64,000 nt of DNA, from contig OZ024808.1 in NCBI GenBank assembly GCA_964017045.1, forward strand, positions 30,111,949 to 30,175,948, in the 5' to 3' direction. Position numbers and translations under genes: made by a program. The DNA is from Omphiscola glabra. Lineage: Eukaryota; Mollusca; Gastropoda; Lymnaeidae. This document shows, one piece after another, positions 14,601 to 29,600 of this stretch. Under the pieces are notes generated by a model, which ran no database searches, was not told the origin of the DNA, and saw nothing but the letters and a program-made list of their open reading frames with translations. Each line of letters begins with the position of its first letter. Position 1 is the stretch's first letter.

Positions 14601-17600
14601 CATATCAACAGTAAGTTTAATGTGACGATGAATGTGCAGTTGTATCAAACGAAAGAAAGTTTAATATCAAACTGGATCTTCATATTTCAAATGTTACCAT
14701 GCTTAGAAATTATGAATTATTGATAGCTTTAGTTCAGGGCGCAGGGACATGTAGCAGGGACATGTAGCAGGGACATGTAGCAGGGACATGTAGCAGGGAC
14801 ATGTAGCAGGGACATGTAGCAGGGACATGTAGCCAAACTTTTTATTGGAATTGGAAAACTTGGTTGCTAACTCTAGCTGTTTAATTATGATTCTTTTCTG
14901 AATGACATTCAGATGTTGAAGATTGCTTCTCATGACATTCAGATGTTGAATATTGCTTCTCAAGACATTCAGATGTTGAAGATTGCTTCTAATGACATTC
15001 AGATGTTGAATATTGCTTCTCAAGACATTCAGATGTTGAAGATTGCTTCTCATGACATTCAGATGTTGAAGATTGCTTCTCATGACATTCAGATGTTGAA
15101 TATTGCTTCTCAAGACATTCAGATGCTGAAGATTGCTTCTAATGACATTCAGATGTTGAATATTGCTTCTCAAGACATTCAGATGTTGAAGATTGCTTCT
15201 CATGACATTCAGATGTTGAAGATTGCTTCTCATGACATTCAGATGTTGAAGATTGCTTCTCATGACATTCAGATGTTGAAGATTGCTTCTCATGACATTC
15301 AGATGTTGAAGATTGCTTCTCATGACATTCAGATGTTGAAGATTGCTTCTCATGAAATTCAGATGTTGAAGATTGCTTCTCATGAAATTCAGATGCTGAA
15401 GATTACTTCTCATGACATTCAGATGTTGAAGATTACTTCTCATGCCATTCAGATGTTGAAGATTACTTCTCTGCTTACAATCTTAGCTACAGTTCAGCTT
15501 ATCAATATTTCATTTAGAAAAATACATTTAACAAAATTTCTAACAGATACATTTCATAGAATGTGGGTTACTAACATTAGTAACCGATATTTCTTTTGCT
15601 TAAATTTTTTAATAACTTATCTCTTACTTGTGGCTTGTGTTTTGGCTTTTCAAGTAGATTTCAAGTAGTGTGTCCATTAAGTTTTCAGTTGATTACATCC
15701 AGTCATGTAAAATGTCTGCTTTGTCAACAGACATGATGATTAGAAGAAATGCTGCTATGAGATGTGCATTGAAATTATCAGGATGTCAAATGAAACATCA
15801 AAATTGAGAATTAAATTTATTGTATAAAAAGATATTCATTTTTTCAAGGCAAAATAAAAAGAAATGGACAAATTTAGAGAAAATTGTGGCATCTTTGAGA
15901 AACTTTAAAAAAAAAAATCAACAAAAATGAAGGTGTGAAGGGAAAGGACGGAGATGAAATATGATTACATCTGGTATAAATCAAATAGGTTTACATCTGG
16001 TATAAATCAAATATGATTACATCTGGTATAACAGAATATTTAAAGGCTCTGAGACAACAATTTAATAAAACACCAATATTAAAGGTTTACAAAAATTATA
16101 TTGCTTGTGTCCATGCTACTGTAGCATGCTCACAGTGTTCTGATGTCTGAGTACTTTTATAGCGCTTGTGTCCATACTACTGTAGCATGCTCACAGTGTT
16201 CTGATGTCTGAGTACTTTTATAGCGCGTTTGTCCATCCTACTGTAGCATGCTCACAGTGTTCTGATGTCTGAGTACTTTTATATTGCTTGTGTCCATACT
16301 ACTGTAGCATGCTCACAGTGTTCTGATGTCTGAGTACTTTTATATTGCTTGTGTCCATCCTACTGTAGCATGCTCACAGTGTTCTGATGTCTGAGTACTT
16401 TTATATTGCTTGTGTCCATACTACTGTAGCATGCTCACAGTGTTCTGATGTCTGAGTACTTTTATATTGCTTGTGTCCATCCTACTGTAGCATGCTCACA
16501 GTGTTCTGATGTCTGAGTACTTTTATATTGCTTGTGTCCATACTACTGTAGCATGCTCTGATGCCCTAAAATATATTTTAAGAAAAAATGTCTTTAAATG
16601 TTTCTTAAATGACTTTTTATCATTTTCAATTTCCATCAAAGATTGAGTGGGTTCAATCAAGTATTATTTTTATTATTATCTGTAATTATATTTCTTTTAA
16701 CATGGAAATAAATTTCAACCAACTATAATTTTAACATTGCAGAGTTCTCCTTTAGGAATCAATGACAAGCCAACTGGTTTCAACATCCCACAAGCCTGGA
16801 GCAGGTACAGAATAAGTATCAATGCCACAGTTAACGGCTCAACCAATGTTGATGTCAAGGAGAATTACATAGTGGATGTTATCACACTAGCTGCCTGTGA
16901 GTACATAGGGGCATCATTGTGTGTTTCCACATTGTTGTGTTGGGGGGAAAAATTCACCCAAATTTGTCACTTAATTTGACTGTCAGTTGGAAAAGTGGAA
17001 TTTTAAGAGAGCATACTTTTGAATTCAAAGATAAATGTAAATGTGTCACATTTTCTTTGTTCAATTCTTGAAGTATCTTTTAAATCTGTCTTATCTGTTG
17101 GCTGATGGCAAGGGCTGATAATAATTAAAAAGTAACCTATGAATAAAAGAAGCAGCTATTATAATTTTTTCCCTTAGTTGTTTTACAAGTCCTGTTTGAA
17201 CTGGCCGTTTGTTTCAAGAAATAATGTATTTGTGACTATCAGCAAACATCTAGATCCAGACATCTGGGTTGTTTCTTGTGTAAGAATGTTTATGCTCTGC
17301 TTATATATACTTGTAAATTATAACTTGAGCGTATAAAGACATTTACTTAGTTTATGTTAACACATTAACAATACAGTCCTTGTTTTATTAGCCAAACATA
17401 GTTGATTACTTTGCAAACAGTTCAAAATAAAAAGGCTCTTATCTCCTCTTGCTGGAGAGGAGGACAAAAGAGAGAGTCTGGAAGGAGTCGCAATAAGATA
17501 GAAAGGGTTCCATACACATAGTAATTCAAGCGAGCATATAGATAAGGATCTGTGGTCACAAAACTGAAGATAAGAACTATCAACAGTTGAAATACCTTAT

Positions 17601-20600
17601 TTTACGGACTATAAGACGCACTTTTTTCTTTGAAAAATTGCCTCCAAAATTCAAGTGCGTCTTATACTTGAAATTAATATAAAAAGGGTAAAAATGTTAT
17701 TTTTAAAAAGAATTGCTTAAAAATTAAGTAGCGTCTTGTAGTCCATAGCGTCTTATAGTCCGTAAAATAGGGTAAGCATCTCCTCATTAACTTATCTCAA
17801 AATGACATTGTGCAGTTACTAAAAATTAATAAAGTTTGTCTTGAAATATACATAACCCCAAACATTTACTTCCCAGTGCCCACAGGTTCAGTCATGAATA
17901 TTACAACAGAGAGCAGAACATCGTCTGAAGTTGTTTTGATCTGGCTCCCACCACCATGCAATCAACGAAAGGGTAAGTGTATTCATTTTGTACCTGACCC
18001 AGGTTAACTGAAAAGCTGATAAAGGTCAGTTATAGACTTTGTTCTGCCAACTCTCATAGGAAGAGCAATTTAGAACCTTATTAAAGGTGTTATGGTGTTA
18101 GCCCCACAAGCACAATTTTTTGTTGATCTTTCCAGTTGTGGCTTATCAGTTTATCATTTTTGCATTAATTAAAAAATTTTGCAGGTTTCTTGAAAAATTA
18201 TGACATGTACTTAGAGGTTGTGAACAATCCTCTTGCTGGTCGAATCACTTACAACTCTACTGTGGCCAGATTTCGTTTGACTGATTTACTGGCATACACC
18301 AACTACTCAATGGAAATAGCCTACCGCAACGATGCTGGACAAGGCTCACTTAGTTCAAAGTATTATTTTGTTACACTGGAAGGAGGTACTTTGAAGGATA
18401 AAAAAATTAGTTTTTTGCAAAATTTAGCAGTTTACATAAAAACAAAATGTCTTTAGTTTAAAAAGTGGGATCTTTGGAGAAACAAAAAGGGGTCTTTCGA
18501 GCAAAAATGGAAGGTGGGAGTGGGGTTATTTTTAAATTATCTTTTAATAATCTTTTCTTTTGAGGAATTTGTTTATCATTGTTTAAGGAATCTCTACAAC
18601 CGTCTGTGATGAAAACCAAAACTCATGCTTACACAATTCTAATATGATATTTTTACAGCTGATTGACAACTATTATTAACTTTATTTTTATGTTTGTTCA
18701 ACAGTCCCTTCACCAGTTGAAATTGTCTCACTCACACCAACGTACTCCAATGTCAATGTGACTTTCACTGCCCCGACGAGACCAAATGGTGTCATTGTAA
18801 CCTACACTGTTATGTTCAGTCAACAGAGTGACTTTACCACATTGGAGTCAGTCACAGTTGCTGCTGCATCTGGCATGCAAAGTTTACTGGTTGAAAGGCT
18901 AAAGCCCCAGACCACATATTTTATAAAGGTAAGTGTCAAACCAATATTTGCTGATTGGTTTTAATTTCATAATATTCTCCACTTTAGTGTTACGTTACTG
19001 GCAGTTTTACCTAGACCACCACTGGTCTATGATCTTTATTTAGTTTTACTCTGACCACCACAGGTCTATGATCTTTATTAAGTTTTACCTAGACCACCAC
19101 TGGTCTATGATCTTTATTTAGTTTTACCTAGACCACCACTGGTCTATGATATTTAATTAGTTTTACCTAGACCACCACTGGTCTATGATCTTTATTTAGT
19201 TTTACTCTGACCACCACAGGTCTATGATCTTTATTTAGTTTTACTCTGACCACCACAGGTCTATGATCTTTATTAAGTTTTACCTAGACCACCACTGGTC
19301 TATGATCTTTATTTAGTTTTACCTAGACCACCACTGGTCTATGATATTTAATTAGTTTTACCTAGACCACCACTGGTCTATGATCTTTAATTAGTTTTAC
19401 CTAGACCACCACTGGTCTATGATCTTTAATTAGTTTTACCTAGACCACCACTGGTCTATGATCTTTAATTAGTTTTACCTAGACCACCACTGGTCTATGA
19501 TCGTTATTAGTTTTACCCTAACTACCACTGGTCTATGATCTTTATTTAGTTTTTAAAATATTAATATAGAAAGTAAACAAAATGCAATATTTAGCTTCAC
19601 CCTCTCTTATTTCAGTTCAACCAAAAACAAAAACAATATATTTTTTTCTTATATTGAAAATAGCCCCTTTGTGCCATATTTTTTTACAATTTTCAGATTT
19701 TCTTTTCTATTTTTTAAGTTTATTTCTAAGACATTCTAACAAAATGCTGTAGCACAGGTCTAACTAATAGATTGGTAATAGAATGAAGTGATAAAATATT
19801 ACCAACGGTATAGGCCTAATAGACTGGTAATAGGATTAAATGATATATTACCAATGGCATAGGCCTAATAGATTGGTAATAGGATGAAATGGTGTGTCAC
19901 CAAATAAATAATGGCATAGCATAGGTCTTATAGATAGATAATAGAATCTACTAGAATATCACTAAAGATATGAGATCAACTATGCCACTAGGGGATGTTT
20001 GTAGCTGGGATTATTTTAAATTGACTTTAGCTGCAGACAGTAGGTCTTATTCTTTAGACCCACTTTTTGTTTGTTAACTATGTAAGGTAATCACATTCAA
20101 CTGCATGAATCTCTGGTTTGGAGATAGGTACAGAGCACACATTTGGCACTCACAGCTTAGTCTCAACTGTGTAAGGTAATCACATTCAGCTGCATGAATC
20201 TCTGGTTTGGAGATAGGTACAGAGCACACATTTGGCACTCACAGCTTAGTCTCAACTGTGTAAGGTAATCACATTCAGCTGCATGAATCTCTGGTTTGGA
20301 GATAGGTACAGAGCACACATTTGGCACTCACAGCTTAGTCTCAACTGTGTAAGGTAATCACATTCAGCTGCATGAATCTCTGGTTTGGAGATAGGTACAG
20401 AGCACACATTTGGCACTCACAGCTTAGTCTCAACTGTGTAAGGTGATCACATTCAGCTGCATGAATCTCTAGTTTGGAGATAAATACAGGGCAAAAATTT
20501 GGCACACAGCTTAGTCTTGTGTGGTCTATAAATCTTTTAACATTTTGCAGATCCTTAATTCACACATTATGAAAGCTATATAGTAACAATGTTCCATTTG

Positions 20601-23600
20601 GTAGGAATCTAAATAAAAACAGCTTTTCAGGTCATACCATTTGTGTACAAAACAGTGCAGCATTGTTCTGAATATAAATCCTCACTTTCATTTTAATAAA
20701 TACAAAAATCGTGAAGTTAAAAATAAACTTTTCTTTTCAATTTCTACTTTGTTTCATTTGATGAAACTTTTTATTGCTTGATAAACATGCTGAAGATTTT
20801 CATTAAATTATTCAAATGTCACTAACTATTATTCTTATTATGTCTCAAACTATTATTCTCTTGATAAATTATAAAGGTTTAATTACTTCTTTAAAAAGAT
20901 GGCTGCCAGCACATCTGCAGGAATAGGTCAAAATGGCACTGTCAAATCAACAGTGACATTACAGTCCCCACCCACAGGAGATGCCATACAACTCATGCTG
21001 AAATCAAATACCATCAACTGCCTGACCCTCCAGTGGACCCCTCCAACGGATAGGGCCGGCAACATAACCAACTATGTTGTAAGCCTTCCATATCAATTGT
21101 TGCTATTTCAAGCATAATTCATGAACTATATGTGTCTATTTTTTAGTCAGGGCAAACTAAGTTTTTAAGTTTAATACATTCTTCATACTATACTTTTTTA
21201 ATTTAACGTAAAATTTTTAATTGAAAAGAAAAGTTATTTAAAACTTGATCTGCCCTTGTTAATGCTAACTTTGTTTTCATCTTCGTCATTTTGTTGTATA
21301 TTTGGTTTAAGTGTTTCTTGATATCTTAAACTCTGTTTCTAAACTAGTTTCTGTTTCATCTCAGCTTGAATTGCGGAGGGCCTCTGCAGACACTGCTGTA
21401 GCCCCAGTCAGTGCAAACACCAACGGCACCTCAATCACCGTGTGCCAGCTAAAACCCAGCACACTCTACATTGTCACCATTTCAGGTTTCAGCCCCCAGG
21501 GCCTGCTGTCAAGGGGCACTGAAAACTTTAGTACAGGTGAATACAGTCAGACCCATATATCCTTAATGTGTGTCAATCAAAGTTTAGTAAAGGTGAATAC
21601 AGTCAGACCCATATATCCTTCATGTGTGTCAATCAAAGTTTAGTACAGGTGAATACAGTCAGACCTATATATCCTTCATGTGTGTCAATCAAAGTTATAG
21701 CAAACATTTATTCAGCTTCAGTAATTTTATAAATTAATACAAAGTATAAGAAAGACACACGCACACACACAATATTCAATTAATAATCCTAATTTGATTT
21801 ATCTGAATGTGAGAGTTAAGATATTGTCTAAAGGTGAGAGTTAAGATATTGTCTAAAGGTGAGAGTTAAGATATTGTCTAAAGGTGAGAGTTAAGATATT
21901 GTCTAAAGGTGAGAGTTAAGATATTGTCTAAAGGTGAGAGTTAAGATATTGTCTAAAGGTGAGAGTTAAGATATTGTCTAAAAAGAGATTGACATTTATG
22001 CATTACAATTATTCCTTTGAAGGCAAATTTAATTTATCAACAATATATTTTAGTATATAAGTTAGAATATTCTGTCTTTACATTTAAAGGGGCATGAAAA
22101 TTTGGGGGGTTACATTTTGAAAAGATGTAGGTCGTTTTTGGATGACATCGTTTCCAGTCATAACAATATCTGATAACTAAAAATCATGACAGGCTTGAAA
22201 ATTCGTATATTATAGATACATTTAATATAAAAATGTGAACTCTGTATTTAACCCTTTTCTGTTTTTACATTTCAAGGATGAAAAATTTTGAGAGTGTGTT
22301 TGCACATATTAATATCGATATCTCCAATTTAAAAATGAATAACCATATTTTAAAAAAAATACAGAAACATGGATTAAAATATATTATTTTTTAGAATATG
22401 TGATACATTGTGTCATAAAAGGGGTGATGGGTTTGTGGGACATTAGGGTTTTATATATTTATAGGGCATGAAAAAAGTGTGCAGTGGTAGCTTACCTATG
22501 GGGAATACTATCCCAGGGACGCTTTTATTAATGTTTGACGGAGGGGAGGTGGCTTAGAGCTTTTGGATTTTGCCCTAGGATGTGTACATTTTTGTGTGTA
22601 TGACTTTATCTTTAAATATGCTGATACTGCAGATATTAAAAAAGAGGTTTTAGATTCTCTTTTCAAATAAATAAACATGTGTTGTATCAATGTCTGAAAT
22701 TACAGTTCAAATTGAAATACTGTGCAGGAACATTCACCTAAGTGTATCAACACCTTAAAACTCAAAGAAATTTGAAAGGGGAAAATAGGGGATGAGTTGT
22801 GGTTTTTTAAAACTAAGGACATAGATTTTTTTCTCATTTTCCAAAGATGCAGTTCAGGGACGGGATCAGAGGTTAACATTTTCTGAGAATGAAAGTAAGA
22901 TATTGGGAACAATTGTGTGGGGATAACAATATCTTAAAACCCAATCATTTTACACTTGTTAAAAATAATAATCTTGAAAATAGAGCCATAATTTTTTCCT
23001 TTCAAGGAAATATATTAAGCAGCTTGAAAAATGATGGCTTAAGATTTTCTTTCAATATATTAAAATATTTGTTGACCACTTAGTGCAAAATACAGTTGAT
23101 GGAAAAGTGATGGCTTAAGATTTGCTTTCAATATATGAAAATATTTGTTGACCACTTAGTGCCAAATAAAGTTCATGGAAAAGTGATGGCTTAAGATTTG
23201 CTTTCAATATATGAAAATATTTGTTGACCACTTAGTGCCAAATACAGTTCATGGAAAAGAAATGGCTTAAGATTTGCTTTCAATATATGAAAATATTTGT
23301 TGACCACTTAGTGCCAAATACAGTTCATGGACAAGAGCGGGTAAAATTTTATCAAATTAATATCTCTAAAAAAATCACCAGGCTTTTACAGACGTGACAA
23401 TTGGTTAAGACAGTCTTCTTTAGATAACAGAAATTTGTGTGTTACCATTTTCCAACATGCAATTCAAAATTTTGGGTACATTTTGAATGAAGACACCAAT
23501 AGATCAAAATCCATTAATGTTGCAGATATTAAATATGAAACATAGATTTTTTTAAATTTAAGGAGATGTTTTCACAATTTTTGGACAATATTTTTTCCCT

Positions 23601-26600
23601 TGTAGTGCAGGGGTGCGAAAAAAGGTTGGGTTATATCATATCTAAGATAAGAAATTATCAAAACCCAACGATGTTTCAACCGTTAACATCCATACATAGA
23701 TACACAGACACATAGATACACAGATACTTAAAAATAAGGAAAGTCTGATGTACTATTTCCTAAATATACATTTCAAGGGCGTGGAGATTTGTTGTAATAC
23801 AATACATAAAAACCCGATTCAGTTACATGTGTAACATCTTAGATTTTTAGACGTTGAGACTTGGCAGTAACAGATAAAAAGTAACACAGCATGCATTTCA
23901 TTATTACCCTAGTAACACCGGTTTATATATTATAGTATAGAAGAACATACACAATGGTGAAAATTTCTATCTAAAAGGGGGCATCATTATAATACAAAAT
24001 GTTCATTACAAAAAATTAACACCATAATCAGTGTTTTGATGAAGATTATTATGTCATTGTTCTCCAGAACACGGCACACCGCCAATTCCTGTAGCACCTG
24101 TGTTTGTGAGATCTACTTACACCACCATCACAGTAGCTATTGAACCTGTTGTCTCTGAGGATGTCCCTGTCACTGGCTACCAGCTTATGGTGGAAAAAGT
24201 TGTAGCAAAGGGCAGAAAAAAGTACAGTTGGATTATTTTAACTTACGTACAATATTAAAACTTCAAAGACTATTTTACCTTATGTACAGTAGTAATGGTT
24301 CAAATTATACAAAGAGGAAATGGACAAAAAAAATTAAATGGTAACAAAGCCTTGGCACAAAAAAATTAAATTTATTTCCCTCTTTGATCTATGTTTTGGA
24401 GCTTGTGATGGATGTAGGTTAAAATGGCTGCTACTTTTGTCTTACATACAGTATCCCCTAATTGTTGACAGTATCATGGTTTGTTTCTTGAGATATTGAC
24501 AGGACAGTATCTTGGTTTGTTTCTTGAGATATTGACAGGACAGTATCATGGTTTGTTTCCTGAGATATTGACAGGACAGTATCATGGTTTGTTTCCTGAG
24601 ATATTGACAGGACAGTATCTTGGTTTGTTTCTTGAGATATTGACAGGACAGTATCTTGGTTTGTTTCTTGAGATATTGACAGGACAGTATCATGGTTTGT
24701 TTCTTGAGATAGGCAGATGAACATTAGACAGAAAGTAGTTTCTACAGAAAGTTCCATGTATGGGTGTGACGTTCATTTTGCTAAATTTACTTTAAGTGCT
24801 TTAATGTTACTTTTCTGCTGTAATCATGGTGGAAAATTTTAAGATTTATATTTTTGCATGAAATTTTTTGAATCCTCATCTAGGAGGGTTGCCGGTGTCA
24901 ACGGCTATGAGACAGCCCAGCTGGCACCTGTCGATGTTACCAAGAGAATGGAATTTATTGTTGGAGATAACCAAAGTTATGGTGGAATTCTCAATAAAGT
25001 AAGTTAATTTAGACCAGAACATACGGTAGGCTTTGGTATATTAAAGCACATGGTAGGCGATTGGTATATTAGAACATATGGTAGGCAATTGGTTTAATAG
25101 AATATATGGTAGGCACTTAATATTTTAGAATGTACGGTATGCAATTGATATATTACAACTTATGGTTGGCGATTGGTATATTAGAACGAATGGTAGGAAA
25201 TGGGCATACTAGAAATGTATGGTAGGCAATCAGTATCTTATTAGATACTTATGGAAGTCAAATATTTATATTTCTTAAAAATGCTAATTTTTGTGTTTAT
25301 AATTTGTTCTGTGTGGACAACTTTCTTAAGTAACCATGGAACATAAAATGTGTTAGCAGATTTCATATTGTATCAGTCTAGAACACAAACTTTTTAGACT
25401 TATCTGTACAAATAATCAGTTTATTATACCAAAACTTTTCAGACTTATCTATACAAATAATCAGTTTCTTATACCAAAGATTTAACTTTAAAATAATTAG
25501 CTTACCACATCTATTTACCATTTTATCAATATTTATATCAATATTTATAATGCAAAAAACACATTGACATTTAAGTTAATTAACTTTTTGGCCAAACTGA
25601 TCTACAGGCAGTAATATAAATACAACTTTAAAGTTAGATAGATTTTTAATTCATATTTTACCAAGTGAATCCAATATATGTAAATGGTTTTCAATAAGTC
25701 CAAACTTTGTTTTTTTTTCTATATTGAAGATACTAGAGAACAATACGTACTATATGATCTATTACGTGGTGCTGAGTATGTTGAACCAGAACACCACATA
25801 CAGCGTCTCCCAACTAAAAGACCCAGTCCTCACAGTACCCTTTGACCCAGCACTGGCCCCACCCATCCCCATCAAAGTGACTAATAAAAACATCAGTTGC
25901 ATCAACTTTGCCTGGGAAACACCTGCTTATTCCAAGTCGTTAATAACAGGGTACACTGTAAGTACCTGAATTTCAAGTCAAATAGGTTTTTGATCTATTT
26001 CATAAAAGTGATGCTTATAATCACTTGAGAGTTGTAAAAAGAGATGTTACCGTACTTTGACACATGATCATGTCAGTTGTCCATTTATTCACAGTTTAGT
26101 ATAAGAAAAACTGCAGACACTACAACAGCCCCGGTCACAGAAGAGGTCAACAGTACCGTTCAGAGCATTCGCAGGTGCAACCTGGCACCCTATACTGCAT
26201 ACACAGCCTCTATTGTAGCCAGGACAGACAACGGGATCTTGGCTGTGTCCACTGACATTTTTTACACAAGCAAGTTCAATTTTTAAAAACAAACAACTTA
26301 TTTCTCCATAAATATTTCCGCCAGCATCTTACAAAAAAATTATTAAAATAATTTAAGTACTATTTTGCCATCTCTGAATTGATCTATCCCTGTTCTACAT
26401 ATGTATCTGAATTGATCTATCCCTGTGCTACATATGTAGCTGAATCGATCTATCCCTGTGTGTCATATGTAGCTGAATTGATCTATCCCTGTGGTACACA
26501 TGTAGCTGCGTGGTGAAGACACAGCGGATAGTTTTAAATCTATATTAAGTTTTTTTAAACTAAAGAAACTCAGGTCTTGAGTACTATAGCCTGCTGTTGG

Positions 26601-29600
26601 CTCTTAGAGTGTTGTATAAAGGGAGTGATAGAAGAAAATCCTAAGAAAAAGAATTGTAAGAAAAAGGACAGATTAACAATGTTCTGATTAACATGAATTA
26701 CTCAGCTAACAAATAAACATGTTAAGTAACTATGTCATTACAGGTTGTGACAAAATATACTTTACTAAAAATATAGATGCATGATGACCATATGATACCT
26801 GTTATACCAATGCAGACCTGCCAACCCTTCCGAATTTGTCGGAATTATACGGATTTTTTACCCCTCATTCCGACCTTCCGACAAACCTCTTAAAATTCAG
26901 ATTTTCCGAACATTATAATTTTTCAACCGTCATAAAAATCCGAAAGCGACAAAAAAAAATATAAAAAAATACAAAATCGGGTATGACAGGAAGTGGTGCA
27001 TTCTTTTATTTTTACGTAGTGTCTACATGTCCGGCAACAGGACGAATAAGTTCTCGAGATATTCGCCCTGCTATTACTATTATAAGACAGTGACACTGCC
27101 TTGTTTTTATCGAAGCGAGCCGTGATCTCCAAATCATTCTTCAACTATGAATTAATCCAATCGCGATTCATCCTTTTACTGGGCTAAAAAATAATTCAGT
27201 TTTGTTGTGACTTTTTGTTTGTTTGTTAAAGTTTTTCTTAATTAAATTTAAATGGATAAATCTATTGAAAGTGGTGGGTACAATGATATTAATAAACATA
27301 TTTTAACACACAAAAAAAACATGTAAAATTATACAACTGCCGCTAAAAGTGCAGTGAATCTACGACATCCAATTTTAATTTCTCTGCTAAGTTTTATTGA
27401 CCACCTCTCTTATTGAAGGAAATATTTCTCCTGCCAACTCCAATCGTTTTAATGCCAGAGTCAAAGAAATGTTTCCACACTCGCAGATTGCTAGAATATT
27501 GTGAAGAAAAATTACAATGAAACAAGGGCAAGCATGAAAGTTTATCTTTCTAACTTGCTTGTATCTAAAATCAGTTGCAATGGTAATTTTCCAGTTGTTC
27601 TGCCACTAGGGATAGGCAGGAATACTGAACTCTTAGTCTTAGCACACTGTGTACACTACTGATGTAAATAAAATGGATCTTCTGTCCTGTACTGTATAAA
27701 TCTGTATATTTTCTCATGTTCTTTTGACTCTTCAAATACAATGGAGGTAACTTTATATTTCGTTCTTTATTTAAAAGGGTTTGTCCATTAGTTTACAGAT
27801 CTTAAACCAACGCCCCCAGGGGCAGCGGCCCCACTTTCCCCCCGCATGCACCACCCCTACAGATTTTTTTTCTTGGCAGGTTGGCAGGTCTGCCAATGGC
27901 AATTAAAATTAGGGAATTCAAATGATATTCTTGTAACAATGATTAATTCTTAAAGAAATCACATGGAAGTGTTCAACTTGTAGCACATACACCGTCTTAC
28001 ATTCAGACTCTGTGTGACATTTGAGGGCTAACATACACATCTAGAAATTACTATTGTACTGTCATCCATGTATTTTGTCTATATAAGATGCACCCATAGC
28101 AGGACAAATACTACAATAAAGTATAACAACAGTTTGATACCTGTATTAATCAATTGCTGTGTCCATTTAGGACAAAAGAGAATAGCAAGAATTCCTAATT
28201 ATATTAAACAGCTGGTAATAACACATGCACTATTTCATAAATGAGAATTTAGCACCTGGCAGGATAGTTACTACACATATTTTACACATATGCACTGGTT
28301 GGATACTGTTGTAGCAATTGATCCAAAAGTATAGTGCAGTATATGTAACCAGAAGGATGTAATGGTTAGGATCATGCTCACGTAAACACTGGTATCTAAT
28401 TCCATTTAAGAATTCAGTAAACGGCTGTACGTTCAAGCATCGCAATATCATGGTTACATGTCAAACTGACGGAGCTAACAAGTGATTAAGACACTGCCTA
28501 ATATAAGTCATGAACAGAAATCTTCCATTACTAATCCTGACAATGGCATTCTACAAATATAACAATATAAAGGCGTATTTTCTAAAACCAGTCGTCCTAA
28601 TGGACCGGTGAACACTGGCGGGCTTTAGGGATGCAATTAAAAGTTTGAATACAAAAGGCCATTTGCTCACTCACTATAAATAGAGTCATTCGAAAACAAC
28701 AGAGAGCAACTACGTAGCACATTGACCTGGATGAATTGTATATTGTATGTTGGTTAAATTACTTAAAAAATAAATTATTTGACAAAATTCCACTAACCAG
28801 TCTCTCATTAGCGATATCAGTTTGATAAACCATGCCCGGTCTCGTGAAAAGAGCGCACCCGCCGGAAGGTTAAGCAAATGCTAAAATAATATTACAAAAT
28901 AATCTAGATTGCACATATCTTCATTGGCATATATAAAAAAATACAACATATACAACAAAACAAAAATGATGGTCCATTGGTGTACACTATAGATCCATTA
29001 TCACTCTGCAATCGCTTCCTCTTTGGGTGATAGAGGCTGATTGGCATGGCATAGCTGGCAAGGGTGCTTCTTTCTCCATTTTAGGGCTGTCTACTTGTTT
29101 GCGCAACTTTTGGTTTTGTCATGATTATTATCACAGGGTTCTCATGGTCACTGGACTCTCGTATTTCTGGGGGTATTTTGTAAAAGTGAGGCATACAATG
29201 TCACATATACAATGCCACATATACAATGCCACATATACAATGCCACATATACAATGCCACATATACAATGCCACATATACAATGCCACATATACAATGCC
29301 ACATATATAATGCCACATATAGAATATTTTTGATCCGATGTAAAGCCTATATAACATTTAATAAAAACTATTTCCCATGCCCCGAAGGCAGCAGAAAACA
29401 GATAAAAATAAAAAATAAACATTAAAGATAGTGTGGAAGAAATACCAAGTAAGGCTAAACTGAATTCAGCATACATAATGATCACACTGTAAAATGTTTT
29501 AATCCCCATTTATTTACTTTTAGTGCATGAAGTCCCACGGGCCCCTGTTGCCCCTGTCTTTGTTAACTCCACCTACACAAGCATCACCATTGCCATTCAG

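Noticed and set aside
14703..15668. About 250-codon frames on both strands in intron 9
   Set aside because: Product of the 30-bp minisatellite; lies inside an intron between two FN3 exons.
20899..21117. ATG at 20899 as a gene start
   Set aside because: It follows an AG acceptor, reads mid-FN3 sequence and is in phase with exon 13, so it is an internal codon.
21825..21982. 25-bp array with AAG/GTGAGA as further exon 15 donors
   Set aside because: No exon sequence is copied; donor likeness alone is common in AT/GA-rich repeats.
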